Under the pieces are notes generated by a model. The model was not told the DNA's origin. It saw nothing but the letters and a program-made list of their open reading frames with translations, and did no database searches. DNA of 64,000 nucleotides, taken from the NCBI RefSeq assembly GCF_007859955.1, contig NZ_SJPR01000008.1, forward strand, positions 5,194 through 69,193, read 5' to 3'. Origin of the DNA: Botrimarina colliarenosi. GTDB lineage: Bacteria > Planctomycetota > Planctomycetia > Pirellulales > Lacipirellulaceae. Every line of letters starts with the position of its first letter. The first letter of the stretch is position 1. Of this stretch, positions 42,299 through 50,960 are shown in pieces. Position numbers and translations under genes: made by a program.

Positions 42299-44257
42299 GT
42301 GTACAAGCGATTTGCTGATTGGATCCGCCCCCTCGCCGAGAGGGGCGCCGTCCCCGGCGGAACGCTTACCATCTTTGTGGCGGGAGTCGTCGGCGTCGCC
42401 GCGGGCTTCGGCGCGGCCTTTTTTGGCCTCCTCCTCGAGACCATCACCGACTGCACCTACGGCTTCGCTGCGGCAGCCCGCGACGACGCCAGCGGTGGGA
42501 TGGCGTGGCTCTGGACCGCGGCGATCATCGTGAGCCCCCCGTTGGGGTTGTTGCTCGTCGCCTGGGCGACCCGGCGTTTCGCCCCCGAGGCCCAAGGCCA
42601 CGGCGTCCCAGAAGTGATCACCGCGGTGGCGCGCCACGACGGCGTCATCCGCCCCCGCATCGCGATCGTCAAGATCCTGGTCAGCGGGATAACGATCGGC
42701 TGTGGCGGCTCGGTGGGACGCGAGGGGCCAATCGTGCAGATCGGGTCGGCCTTCGGCAGCTCGGCCGGCCAGTGGTTGCGGCTGTCGGCAAAGAATATCA
42801 AGGTCCTCGTCGCGGCCGGCGCCGCAGCGGGCATCAGCGCGACGTTCAACGCCCCGCTCGCGGGCGTCGTCTTCGCCAGCGAAATCATCCTCGGCTCGTT
42901 CGCGGTCGAGTCGCTAACGCCGATCGTGCTAGCGAGCGTCCTCGCCGACGTCGTCCAGCAGCACGTTGGCGAACACCGGCTGAACCCGGCGTTCAAAGAC
43001 CTCGAGTACCAGTTCGCTGGCGCCTGGGTCCAGCTTCCGAGCTACCTGCTGCTGGGCTTGGTGGCGGGCCTCGCGGCGGCTGGATTCATCAAGGTCCTGT
43101 ACGGCCTGGAAGACCTCTCGCAGCGTTGGCTCCCCGACTGGCGTAAGCGGGCCCTCGTGCTCGGCGGGATCGTCGGGTTGATCGGGGCGGTCTACCCGGC
43201 GCTGCCCCCCTTCACCGCCGAAGGGGCGACCCTGCAAGACCTCAAGCGGCTGCCGCCCCTCATGGGCGTCGGCTACCAGGTGGTCGAACACTCGCTCCAC
43301 CTCAGCATCGAAGGGGACGACAAGGGGCCTTATGGCGACGGCGAAACCCGGGGGCCAACCGCCTCGTTTTTCCAGGGGCTCTTCCAAACCGCTCCCGACA
43401 AGGCGGTCCGGGTGCCGAGCGATCGCTTGCTGAGCGAATTGCTCTGGCTGGCGCCACTCGTACTACTCAAGCCGCTGATGACCAGCCTGACGCTCGCCGG
43501 CGGCGGGTCGGGCGGGGTCTTTGCGCCGTCGCTGTTTCTGGGCGCCACGCTCGGCGGCTCGTTCGGGCTGGTGATGAATATGATCGTGCCGGCCTACAGC
43601 CATTCGCCCGGCGTCTACGCCATTGTCGGTATGGCGGCGGTCGTCGGGGGCGCCACCCAGGGGGTCCTCTCGGCGATCTTGATCGTTTACGAGATGACCG
43701 ACCAGTACGAGATCATCCTACCGATCATGGCCGCGGTGGGGGTCGCCAGCATCGTCACCCGGATCGTCGACCCCGAGAGCATCTACTACAAGAAGCTCAG
43801 TCGGCGCGGCGAGCACATCTCGCGCGGGCACGACCTGCACAATCTCGACCACGTGATGGTCCGTGACGTGATGGTCCGCAAATTCCCGACGCTCAACCCC
43901 GGGGATAACGCCGCCGAGATCATCAAGATCGCCCGGCAGCACCCGGAGATGGAGAGCCTCCCGGTGATGGGCGCCGACGGCAAACTGATCGGCATCATCC
44001 GCGCCGAGGACCTGCACCGCGTGCTCGACAGCGACCTGCCGCCCGAACTGGTGAACGCCGAGGACATCGCCCTCCGCGCGCCGCTGTCGGTCCACCCAGC
44101 GGAGAATCTGATCGAGGCGATGCGCGACTTCGGCGCCCGGGACGTTGAGACCTTGCCCGTCGAAGTTGGTGTTGGCGAGAGCCGTCGGCTCGTTGGACTC
44201 TTGCTACGGTCGGACGTGATGCGCCGTTACCGAAAAGAAATGCTCTCGGGGCATTGA
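42299..44257 (+). CDS. CLC-type chloride channel/transporter with CBS domains
   Basis: This 652-residue membrane protein carries the CLC selectivity motifs: QGHGVPEV (helix D, GxGxP), CGGSVGREGPIVQIG (helix F, with the gating Glu in GREGP) and GGGSGGVFAPSLFLGATLGG (helix N). The gating Glu argues for a proton-coupled exchanger or gated channel. The C-terminus has two CBS domains (MVRKFPTLNPGDNAAEIIKI, then LPVMGADGKLIGIIRAEDLH) that usually bind adenine nucleotides. The GTG start at 42299 has no strong ribosome-binding site. It is convergent with rnc, 40 bp away. Confidence 0.93.
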   Translation: MYKRFADWIRPLAERGAVPGGTLTIFVAGVVGVAAGFGAAFFGLLLETITDCTYGFAAAARDDASGGMAWLWTAAIIVSPPLGLLLVAWATRRFAPEAQGHGVPEVITAVARHDGVIRPRIAIVKILVSGITIGCGGSVGREGPIVQIGSAFGSSAGQWLRLSAKNIKVLVAAGAAAGISATFNAPLAGVVFASEIILGSFAVESLTPIVLASVLADVVQQHVGEHRLNPAFKDLEYQFAGAWVQLPSYLLLGLVAGLAAAGFIKVLYGLEDLSQRWLPDWRKRALVLGGIVGLIGAVYPALPPFTAEGATLQDLKRLPPLMGVGYQVVEHSLHLSIEGDDKGPYGDGETRGPTASFFQGLFQTAPDKAVRVPSDRLLSELLWLAPLVLLKPLMTSLTLAGGGSGGVFAPSLFLGATLGGSFGLVMNMIVPAYSHSPGVYAIVGMAAVVGGATQGVLSAILIVYEMTDQYEIILPIMAAVGVASIVTRIVDPESIYYKKLSRRGEHISRGHDLHNLDHVMVRDVMVRKFPTLNPGDNAAEIIKIARQHPEMESLPVMGADGKLIGIIRAEDLHRVLDSDLPPELVNAEDIALRAPLSVHPAENLIEAMRDFGARDVETLPVEVGVGESRRLVGLLLRSDVMRRYRKEMLSGH

Positions 44258-44297
44258 GTCCCCAAACGCCGGCCAGCGCAGCGCCAGGCGCCGACGC

Positions 44298-45029
44298 TTA
44301 AGCCTCGACGCCCAGGTACGGCGGCTCGTCCCCTTCTAACTCGGCCAGGGCGTTGGCGGCGGCGCGCTGCTCGGCTTCTTTCTTGGTCTTGCCCCAAGCG
44401 CCGGTGAAGCGGCGGTCGCTGATCTGCACCGCGACCTGGAACACCTTGCTGTGGTCCGGCCCCTTCTCGTCGAGAAGGCAATAGTTGGGGGTGGTCCCTT
44501 CCTCGCGCTGCACCAGCTGCTGCAGCAACGACTTGAAGTTCTCGCCGCCGACCCCTTCGGCCGCCGCATGCTCGATCTCGCGGAGCGTCAAAGGCATGAC
44601 AAACTCGGCCGCGGCGTCGCGTCCGCCGTCGAGGTAGATCGCCGCGACGAGCGACTCGAACACGTCGGCCATGACGCTCGGCGGCACCGTCGGCGAGGTC
44701 GTCATCCCCTTGCCAAGGATCAAGAAGGGCTGCAGCCCGAGCCGCTTGCTCAGTTTAGCGCAGGTCTGCCGGCTGACGACGACGCTCTTGACCTTGGTCA
44801 GGTCCCCCTCCAGAAAGTCGGGGAAATGGTCGTAGAGTTGCTCACAGACGATGGCGCCAAGAATGGCGTCGCCCAAGAACTCCATCCGCTCGTTGGAGCC
44901 GAGCCGGTGATCGGCGCCCGAAGCGTGCGTCAGGGCCGATTCGAGCAAGCCCCGGTCGCGGAACCGATACCCCAACGCCACTTCACAGGCGTCGAAATCA
45001 ACAGCATCGGAGACCGGATCGTCAGACAC
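44298..45029 (-). CDS. rnc: Ribonuclease III
   Basis: RNase III cuts double-stranded RNA in rRNA and mRNA maturation. The 243-residue protein has the catalytic signature NERMEFLGDAILGAIV (ERMEFLGD, metal-binding Glu and Asp), the second metal-site cluster VMADVFESLVAAIYLDGG, and a C-terminal double-stranded RNA-binding domain (KVFQVAVQISDRRFTGAWGK, then TKKEAEQRAAANALAELE). Length is typical. Its presence is relevant to the long intercistronic hairpins described in this window, which would be natural substrates if transcribed. Confidence 0.96.
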   Translation of the reverse strand: MSDDPVSDAVDFDACEVALGYRFRDRGLLESALTHASGADHRLGSNERMEFLGDAILGAIVCEQLYDHFPDFLEGDLTKVKSVVVSRQTCAKLSKRLGLQPFLILGKGMTTSPTVPPSVMADVFESLVAAIYLDGGRDAAAEFVMPLTLREIEHAAAEGVGGENFKSLLQQLVQREEGTTPNYCLLDEKGPDHSKVFQVAVQISDRRFTGAWGKTKKEAEQRAAANALAELEGDEPPYLGVEA

Positions 45030-45232
45030 AGAGGCGGGTGGCGCGTGAGGGGTGGGGGAAACGCAGCCTGAAGGCTAATAACCGGGCGGGGGGGTGGTCA
45101 ATGCACGCCGCGACACGGCCGGCGCCTTCAGCCGGCGGGCAGGGGCGTTGTGGGGCCTAGCCATCTCGGTCGGCGGACCGAGTAAGCTGTACGCCGACGG
45201 GCGTCCGGCGCCCCCCGAGACGCCCCGACCCG

Positions 45233-46696
45233 ATGCCCTCGCGACTTGCCCCTGCCACCCGTCGGTCCCGCCCCCTCCCGCCCTCGACCGTCGCCTTGAA
45301 TACGCTCTACCTGCCCGAACTGCGTGAGATGATCGCCACGGACGACAACGAGTCGCTCCGCGAGTTTGTCGATGCGCTGATGCCGGCCCGCGTCGCGGAG
45401 TTCATGGAGGGGCTCGACGCCCGCGAATCGTGGCGGGTGCTGGAGGTCGCCGACCCGGAACGCCGCGTCGAGGTCTTCGGCTACTTCGAGCCCGAAAAGC
45501 AAACGGCGCTCGTCCACGCGCTCGTGGGCGACGGCGACGCCGCCGCCATGAGCGGCTTAGTGGCCGACCTGCCGGCGGACGACCGCGTCGACCTGCTACG
45601 GGACGTCGACGAGCACGTCGTCGACGAGTTGATCCCGCTGCTGCCGATTGAGGACCGCCGCGAAACGCTCCGGCTCCGCGGATTCCCCGAGGGGACCGCC
45701 GGCTCGGTCATGACCACCGAGGTGGTCTGTCTCAAGGAGAACCTCTCGGTCGCCGAAGCGCTCACCGAGATCAGCAAGCAAGCGTTGGGCGTCGAGACGG
45801 TCTACTACTCGTACGTCGTCGACGACGACCGCCGGCTGCTGGGCCTCCTCTCGGCCCGTCAGCTCGTGACGCACTACCTCAACCCCGATCAGCCGATCAG
45901 CGAGCTGATGGAGCGCGACGTCGTCACCGTCCTCGCGATGGACGACCAGGAAGCGGTCGCCGAGACGGTCGCCGACTACGACTTTTTGGCGATCCCCGTC
46001 GTCGACGACAACCGCCGGCTGTTGGGCATCATCACGCACGACGACATCATCGACGTCCTCCGGGCCGAAGCGACCGAAGACGCCCTGCTCTCGGCCGGTA
46101 TGGCGCCCCTCGAGTCGGGCTACCTGCGGACCCACTGGTTCACGCTCGCCTGTAACCGGGGCGTCTGGATAGGCGTCCTGTTCTTTGCCGCGTTGCTGAC
46201 GGCGTTCGCCCTGCTGCGGTACGAAGAGGCGTTCGACAGCGTCTGGTGGCTGGTGCTCTTTATCCCGCTGGTGATCTCTAGCGGCGGCAATTCGGGCAGC
46301 CAATCGGCGACACTCGTCATCCGCGGCCTCACCGATGGCGAGGTGTCGCTCGGCGACTGGCGCCGGGTGCTGCGCCGCGAGCTCCTGATGGGGCTGACGC
46401 TGGGAACGACCCTGGCGGCCTTAGGATTTGTCAGCGCATGGGTGCTCACGCGGCAGGCGCCCGAGGGGCACACAGCGCCCACGCTGGTGGAAGTCGCCGT
46501 CGTGCCGGCCACGCTGCTGCTGGTGGTCGTCTGTGGCACCGTGTGCGGCGGACTGCTGCCGCTGATGTTCCAGCGGTTGGGGCTCGACCCCGCGCTGATG
46601 AGCAATCCGTTCGTCGCCGGCATCATCGACATCGCCGGGATCGTCATCTACGTGACGGTCGCCATGGCGATGATCGGCGGCCTCGCCGGCGGGTGA
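45233..46696 (+). CDS. mgtE: Magnesium transporter MgtE
   Basis: MgtE is a Mg2+-gated magnesium channel. The protein (487 residues from ATG 45233) has an N-terminal helical domain (ELREMIATDDNESLREFVDA), a CBS pair (GSVMTTEVVCLKENLSVAEA; LAIPVVDDNRRLLGIITHDD) and five predicted transmembrane helices with the pore motif SGGNSGSQSATLVIRGL. The true start may be the TTG at 45296, which would give the family-like N-terminus MNTLYLPELREM; the 21 residues before it are Arg/Pro-rich and unlike the family. No Mg riboswitch was recognised in the 5' region. Confidence 0.95.
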   Translation: MPSRLAPATRRSRPLPPSTVALNTLYLPELREMIATDDNESLREFVDALMPARVAEFMEGLDARESWRVLEVADPERRVEVFGYFEPEKQTALVHALVGDGDAAAMSGLVADLPADDRVDLLRDVDEHVVDELIPLLPIEDRRETLRLRGFPEGTAGSVMTTEVVCLKENLSVAEALTEISKQALGVETVYYSYVVDDDRRLLGLLSARQLVTHYLNPDQPISELMERDVVTVLAMDDQEAVAETVADYDFLAIPVVDDNRRLLGIITHDDIIDVLRAEATEDALLSAGMAPLESGYLRTHWFTLACNRGVWIGVLFFAALLTAFALLRYEEAFDSVWWLVLFIPLVISSGGNSGSQSATLVIRGLTDGEVSLGDWRRVLRRELLMGLTLGTTLAALGFVSAWVLTRQAPEGHTAPTLVEVAVVPATLLLVVVCGTVCGGLLPLMFQRLGLDPALMSNPFVAGIIDIAGIVIYVTVAMAMIGGLAGG

Positions 46697-46777
46697 GGCG
46701 TGAGCGGTGAGGTTGGCGAAGCGAATCCGGTCAGGATCACCAGCCCTCACGACTCTCACCTCAAGCCTCAAACGTCG

Positions 46778-47143
46778 TCAGACATCCAGCACGGGATGGC
46801 CGACGTACATCTGCAGCACCTGGCTTTGGACTTTGATCGCGCGGATCAGCACCCAGACTTGCTCGGGCGAGAACTCGCGCGGATCGGACGACGCCAGCTC
46901 CTCGAGCTCGCCGGTCATCGCCGCGTGCTGGTCGGTCGCGAGCTGGAGTTGCAGCCCGACCTGACGCCAAGCCGACTGCAAAGACCGGCCCTCGTTGAGT
47001 TGGTCGAGGTCACGTTGCGAATTGGTCAGCAACAGGCAGAGCCGCGCGACGTCTTGCGGCGTCGCCTCGGGCTGCATTTGTTGGATTCGCTCGGCCAGTT
47101 GGTGGCAGGTCATAAGCGGCGGGCCAAGTCGGCCAGGAGGCAT
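46778..47143 (-). CDS. Conserved-looking helical protein of unknown function
   Basis: This 121-residue all-helical protein (AERIQQMQPEATPQDVARLC, then LLLTNSQRDLDQLNEGRSLQ, then QLQLATDQHAAMTGELEELA) has no signal peptide or membrane segment. An internal ATG at 47113 (MTCHQLAERI) may be the real start, since the first ten residues (MPPGRLGPPL) look like leader sequence. It is convergent with mgtE and divergent from pdxJ. The family was not recognised. The biased codon use and uniform helical pattern support it as a real gene. Confidence 0.65.
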   Translation of the reverse strand: MPPGRLGPPLMTCHQLAERIQQMQPEATPQDVARLCLLLTNSQRDLDQLNEGRSLQSAWRQVGLQLQLATDQHAAMTGELEELASSDPREFSPEQVWVLIRAIKVQSQVLQMYVGHPVLDV

Positions 47144-47474
47144 CGTCGTTCCGGTGGCTCCGTCGCCACGGTTGCTGAACTACGAATGGTAGCTCGGTCC
47201 TCCGGTCGCGGCTTGTGACACTTTTCACGGACGCCCTCCCCCTCGGCCCAAAGTGGTCGGGCTGTATCGACTGCACGGACTGGTCAGCCCCCTGCGGCGG
47301 GGGACAATGGAATTGCCGCCGAAACGCCTTAATTTCGGTAACCCGCTAACCGAACCCGCCAGCGCCCCCAGCGGTCCCCTGGGCGGCGCTCGGCAGCGGT
47401 CGCTGACACGGCGAGCGGCCGCGCGATAGACTCCCGGCCTTCGGATCGCCCTTCCTTTGACCCCCCATCGCCCC
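47144..47474. other. Divergent intergenic region before pdxJ
   Basis: This stretch of about 330 bp lies between the helical-protein gene and pdxJ and must contain both promoters. The only structure noted is a small hairpin (TTCGGT ... ACCGAA near 47334-47354). No RNA gene was recognised. Confidence 0.5.
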
Positions 47475-48221
47475 GTGGCCTCACTCGGCGTCAACATCGA
47501 CCACGTCGCTACCGTCCGGCAGGCCCGCCGGACGACCGAACCCGACCCCGCCACCGCGGCCGCCCTGGCGGTGCTCGCCGGCGCGGACGGGATCACCATC
47601 CACCTCCGCGAGGACCGCCGTCATATCCAGGACCGCGACCTGGAGGTCCTGATGCAAACCGCAGCGGTCCCGGTGAACCTCGAGTGCGCGTGCACCGACG
47701 AGATGATCGGCATCGCCTGCGCCACCAAGCCGCACCAGGTGACGCTCGTCCCCGAACGCCGCGAAGAAGTCACGACCGAGGGGGGTCTCGACATCGTCGG
47801 CGGCCGCGATCGTGTCGGCACGTGCGTCGAACGGCTGGCGGCAGCCGGGATCCTCGTGAGCCTCTTCATCGACGCCGACCCGGCGCAGATCGAGGCCTCC
47901 GCCTCGCTGGGCGAGGGCGTGGACGGCGTCGAGCTCCACACGGGCCCCTACGCCCACGCCTTCGCCGACGCCGGCGGCCTCCGCGGCCCGGGCAAGCAAC
48001 AGCTGGAACGTCTCGTCAGCGCCGGCGCCGCCGCACGGGCGGCCGGCCTCCGCCTGCACGCCGGCCACGGCCTCAACTACCAGAACGTCCAGCCGGTCGC
48101 CGCGCTGCCCGAGATGAGCGAACTGAACATCGGCCACAGCATCGTCTCGCGCGCGGTGCTGGTCGGCTTCGAAGCCGCGGTGCGTGAGATGAAACGGCTG
48201 ATCGTCGAAGCGAAGTCGTAG
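47475..48221 (+). CDS. pdxJ: Pyridoxine 5'-phosphate synthase
   Basis: PdxJ condenses 1-deoxyxylulose 5-phosphate with 3-amino-2-oxopropyl phosphate to make pyridoxine 5'-phosphate in the DXP-dependent vitamin B6 pathway. The protein (about 248 residues) starts SLGVNIDHVATVRQARRT, a hallmark, and has ITIHLREDRRHIQDRD, LVPERREEVTTEGGLDI, VELHTGPYAHAF and LHAGHGLNYQNVQP. The GTG at 47475 was preferred; a TTG at 47457 is also possible. SerC, encoded about 6 kb away, can work in the same pathway. Confidence 0.95.
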   Translation: MASLGVNIDHVATVRQARRTTEPDPATAAALAVLAGADGITIHLREDRRHIQDRDLEVLMQTAAVPVNLECACTDEMIGIACATKPHQVTLVPERREEVTTEGGLDIVGGRDRVGTCVERLAAAGILVSLFIDADPAQIEASASLGEGVDGVELHTGPYAHAFADAGGLRGPGKQQLERLVSAGAAARAAGLRLHAGHGLNYQNVQPVAALPEMSELNIGHSIVSRAVLVGFEAAVREMKRLIVEAKS

Positions 48222-48271
48222 TACGACGGGTCGGCCTAGAAATCCGGCGTACATCAATCGCCGCTGCGAGC

Positions 48272-48742
48272 CTATGACACGCTTGCGACGAAGTCGTCCG
48301 CGAGTCGCCGTAGGACTTCGCGTGTCACGGTCGCCTCAATCGGCTCCCGCATCGCGCCACGCGGCTTGCGGTAGCGGCGTAGCGACAGCGAGCCCCCCTT
48401 GCGAACTAAGAGCTCATAGTAAGCGCTCGATTCGTTATCGGTCTGGGGCGTGGTGCTCCGCATCTGGACGACGGCGAGCTCTTGGTCGATCTCGACGGGC
48501 GTCAGCGGCTCCAGCAGATACGTCACCCGCCGCGTGAGTTCTTCCGCGACCGCACGGACCCGCTCGATCGACGCGTCGGCGAGCCGGCTCGTCTCGAGCC
48601 GCAGTTCAGTGAACGCAACTGCCAAGGCGTCGACCCGCGCGACGCCAACGGTCAGCCGATCGCCACTGGCGTCGGCCGTGGCGACGTCGCCGGCCGTCGC
48701 CGCATCGACCGCGCTCAAAAGGTCCTCTGTCAAACCGCTCAT
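48272..48742 (-). CDS. Protein coupled to SpoVR gene, unknown function
   Basis: This 156-residue protein has a helical first half (VDALAVAFTELRLETSRLAD, RVRAVAEELTRRVTYLLEPL) and a beta-rich second half (YYELLVRKGGSLSLRRYRKP, then EATVTREVLRRLADDFVAS). Its ATG overlaps the stop of the SpoVR gene (ATGA at 48739-48742), so it is translationally coupled and probably belongs to the PrkA-DUF444-SpoVR module. I did not recognise the family. A longer frame reaching 49462 is only a shadow of SpoVR in its upstream part. Confidence 0.78.
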   Translation of the reverse strand: MSGLTEDLLSAVDAATAGDVATADASGDRLTVGVARVDALAVAFTELRLETSRLADASIERVRAVAEELTRRVTYLLEPLTPVEIDQELAVVQMRSTTPQTDNESSAYYELLVRKGGSLSLRRYRKPRGAMREPIEATVTREVLRRLADDFVASVS

Positions 48743-50289
48743 GCGCCCCTCCCGTTGCCGAGGAGCTCGTCGAGGCTCTGCACGTCTTCGGCCGCCTCGC
48801 CCTTCTCGATGTCGAACGCCTTGCCGTCGAACGACAGCACAGCGTCGACTTCCTCGAGCACCGTGGCGATATGGACCGGCCGCTTCCACAGGCGGTGGAG
48901 GTTGCGGAGCGTGTCCTGCGCCTCGCGGGTATCGAGCTCGACGCCCGCGTAGCGGTGCTCGAGGTAGAGCTCGCCCCGGTTGCGGTAGTTGCCGTCGACG
49001 ACCTCGATGATCGGCCGGCCGGCGTTGGTGAGACTCGCCAGCAGCTGGGCCTTCACCTTCGGGAACGCCCGGCTCTCGATCTCGTACTGCTCGGCCGACT
49101 CGTTCCAGCCGAACTTGAACATCCGCTGCTCGCGCACGAAGTCGAGCGTCAAGAACGTATCGATGAACGTCAGGTCGTTGTGCGTCCGGCGGACCTCGAA
49201 GATCTTGTCGCGGCCCTGCCCTGCCTTGGTGTCCCATTGGCGACGCTCCTCGGCGACTTCGCACTCTGAGTAATCCTTGCCGAAGGCGCCGCGGTTCCAG
49301 CGGTCCTCGATATCGCGGAACAGCTCGATGCCGAGCTTGTAGGGGTTCAGCCGGTCGGGCGACGACGCCATCGTCCCCGAGTGGTGGTCGCAGTAGCAGA
49401 TGAAGTCGGTCGGCGAGAGGCCGTGCTTGGTCATGATCGTGGAGTGCCAGTAGCTGGCCCACCCTTCGTTCATGATCTTGGTCTGGCCCTGCGGGGCGAA
49501 GTAGTACGCCTCCTCACGGAGGATCGCCAGCACGTCGTGCTGCCACGCCATCAGCGGCGCCTGCTCGAGCAGGAACAACAGCACATCTCGCTCGGGCCGC
49601 TCGGGGACCTTGCGCGGGCCCTCGGGCTCTTCTTGCGGGGTCTCGCCGCCGCGAGGGTTGATGAATGAATCCATATAACCCTTGGCCGCGAACCGCTGGG
49701 CCGGCTGCTTTCGCTTCTCCTTTTTGTCGGGGTCGAAATCGTACCGACAGCAATCGTCACGCCGTTTGATGTGCGGCGCGTGGATGTCGATCAGGTTGTC
49801 GAGGCTGTTGCAAGCGTCAATGAACTCCTCGACCGGCTCGACGCCGAACTCGTCCATGAACCGCCGGATCCGGCTGCCGTGGTTCGCCATCTCGTCCATC
49901 ATCTTGCGGTTGGTCTTGGCGAACCACGCATTGCATTTGAAGAAGTCACAGTGCCCGTAGACGTGCGCCATCACAAGCCGTTGATCGACCGGCATGTTGC
50001 TCCGCATCAGGTACGCGTAGCACGGGTCGTTGTTAATAACCAGCTCGTAGATCTTCCCGAGCCCGTAGTTGTATTGCTTCGAAAGCTGGTCGTACTCCAT
50101 CCCGAACCGCCAGTGCGGGTAGCGAGTCGGGAAGCCCCCCTTGGCGGCGATCTCGTTGAGCCGGTCGGCGTCCACGAGCTCGAACAGCGTCGGAAAGAAG
50201 TCGAGCCCGTACGAGCGCGCAATCCCCTCGATCTCCACCTGCATGGCGGCGAGGTCGGGCGGCAGCGGGGCTAGCTCGTGGAGGGGCAT
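48739..50289 (-). CDS. spoVR: SpoVR family protein
   Basis: This 516-residue SpoVR/YcgB family protein has signatures including RYPHWRFGMEYDQLSKQYNY, ELVINNDPCYAYLMRSN, MAHVYGHCDFFKCNAWF, MNEGWASYWHSTIM (metalloprotein-like His/Glu) and FDFVREQRMFKFGWNE-like (LDFVREQRMFKFGWNES). The family is linked with the PrkA kinase and DUF444 in many bacteria; a biochemical role is not established. Its start lies 9 bp from an F1 repeat arm at 50299. It is separated from DUF444 by an inserted small gene and repeats. Confidence 0.95.
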   Translation of the reverse strand: MPLHELAPLPPDLAAMQVEIEGIARSYGLDFFPTLFELVDADRLNEIAAKGGFPTRYPHWRFGMEYDQLSKQYNYGLGKIYELVINNDPCYAYLMRSNMPVDQRLVMAHVYGHCDFFKCNAWFAKTNRKMMDEMANHGSRIRRFMDEFGVEPVEEFIDACNSLDNLIDIHAPHIKRRDDCCRYDFDPDKKEKRKQPAQRFAAKGYMDSFINPRGGETPQEEPEGPRKVPERPERDVLLFLLEQAPLMAWQHDVLAILREEAYYFAPQGQTKIMNEGWASYWHSTIMTKHGLSPTDFICYCDHHSGTMASSPDRLNPYKLGIELFRDIEDRWNRGAFGKDYSECEVAEERRQWDTKAGQGRDKIFEVRRTHNDLTFIDTFLTLDFVREQRMFKFGWNESAEQYEIESRAFPKVKAQLLASLTNAGRPIIEVVDGNYRNRGELYLEHRYAGVELDTREAQDTLRNLHRLWKRPVHIATVLEEVDAVLSFDGKAFDIEKGEAAEDVQSLDELLGNGRGA

Positions 50290-50298
50290 TTTTAAGTT

Positions 50299-50330
50299 GG
50301 AACCACGAAGGAACTAAGGAACGAAGGGTT
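50299..50330. repeat. F1 arm upstream of spoVR
   Basis: GGAACCACGAAGGAACTAAG followed by GAACGAAGGG is an F1-type arm. The complementary arm GTTCCTTCGTTCCTTTGTGG at 50888-50910 matches it in reverse, so the two bracket about 560 bp that include the small gene 50348-50692 and the duplicated segment. Confidence 0.8.
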
Positions 50331-50347
50331 TGCCGCGGAGTTGGTAA

Positions 50348-50692
50348 CTAGCTGCTCGACCCACCCTCTTTGCCAACGAAGTCTTGATGATCGTTATGCA
50401 TAGCCGTTCTTGCGAACGCAGCTAGAGACTCGTGAATCTCAGTCTCTGGCCAAGGCATCTTTTCTTGTGAAGGTCTCCAAGTGAGGTGGACTACTGCGTA
50501 GCGACCGGAATCATCCAAAAGTTCGAACAGGGTGGTATCAGAACCTCCATGTCTCGCGACGATCTGAACTGGGACTTCGTATAGCGGGTGGTCGGGTCCC
50601 ACTTCTCTGTGAAGCTGCTTCGCAAAGCAATTGCGCTGCTCATCACTCCACTCATCTACAGGCCACCAGGGTTCAAGCCATTCAATTGCCAT
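50348..50692 (-). CDS. Small soluble protein inserted between DUF444 and spoVR
   Basis: This 114-residue protein from ATG 50692 opens MAIEWLEPWWPVDEWSDEQ and holds EVGPDHPLYEVPVQIVARHG and YAVVHLTWRPSQEKMPWPET. It looks like a compact alpha/beta protein and has no signal peptide; the family was not recognised. Codon use is less GC-biased than in its neighbours. It lies between inverted F1 arms and interrupts an otherwise conserved operon, which suggests an acquired gene. A frame extending to 51010 reads through repeats and was rejected. Confidence 0.7.
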   Translation of the reverse strand: MAIEWLEPWWPVDEWSDEQRNCFAKQLHREVGPDHPLYEVPVQIVARHGGSDTTLFELLDDSGRYAVVHLTWRPSQEKMPWPETEIHESLAAFARTAMHNDHQDFVGKEGGSSS

Positions 50693-50768
50693 TGCTTCCA
50701 GCGTTCCTGCGATTCTTTTGGTTCCTCTTCTTCTCCGCGTCCCCCGCGATCTCCGCGGTAAATCCTTC

Positions 50769-50808
50769 TCACCGCCCCTTCCCCAAGAACGTCTTGATCG
50801 CCGCGTAG
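50769..50808. repeat. 40-bp duplicate of the DUF444 3' end
   Basis: This segment repeats 50961-51000, the last 13 codons of DUF444 including its TGA, with one mismatch (GTCTTGATCG against GTCTTAATCG). The copies are 192 bp apart in direct orientation. The copy lies outside the reading frame of the intact gene and is non-functional. Confidence 0.95.
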
Positions 50809-50811
50809 TTC

Positions 50812-50884
50812 GTAGGGTGGGTCGTGACCCACCGAATGCTGTGGAGACTTGCCTCCAATGCTGGTGGGTCTCGACCCACCCTAC
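50812..50884. repeat. Double-palindrome hairpin, family F6
   Basis: GTAGGGTGGGTCGTGACCCACC and GGTGGGTCTCGACCCACCCTAC form inverted arms of 22 nt around a 29-nt loop. Each arm is itself nearly palindromic (GGTGGGTC / GACCCACC). It lies between the two copies of the DUF444 3' end. Confidence 0.9.
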
Positions 50885-50960
50885 TTTGTTCCTTCGTTCC
50901 TTTGTGGTTCCTCTTCCTGACGATCCTTGGCGCACTTGGCGTCTTGGCGGTTCCCTTCTT

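Noticed and set aside
45030..45232. Magnesium riboswitch before mgtE
   Set aside because: Short GC-rich hairpins are present, but no M-box or ykoK-like conserved core was recognised.
48743..49462. Upstream extension of the spoVR-coupled gene
   Set aside because: The extra 240 residues are an Arg-rich shadow of spoVR in another frame; the ATG overlapping the spoVR stop is the natural start.
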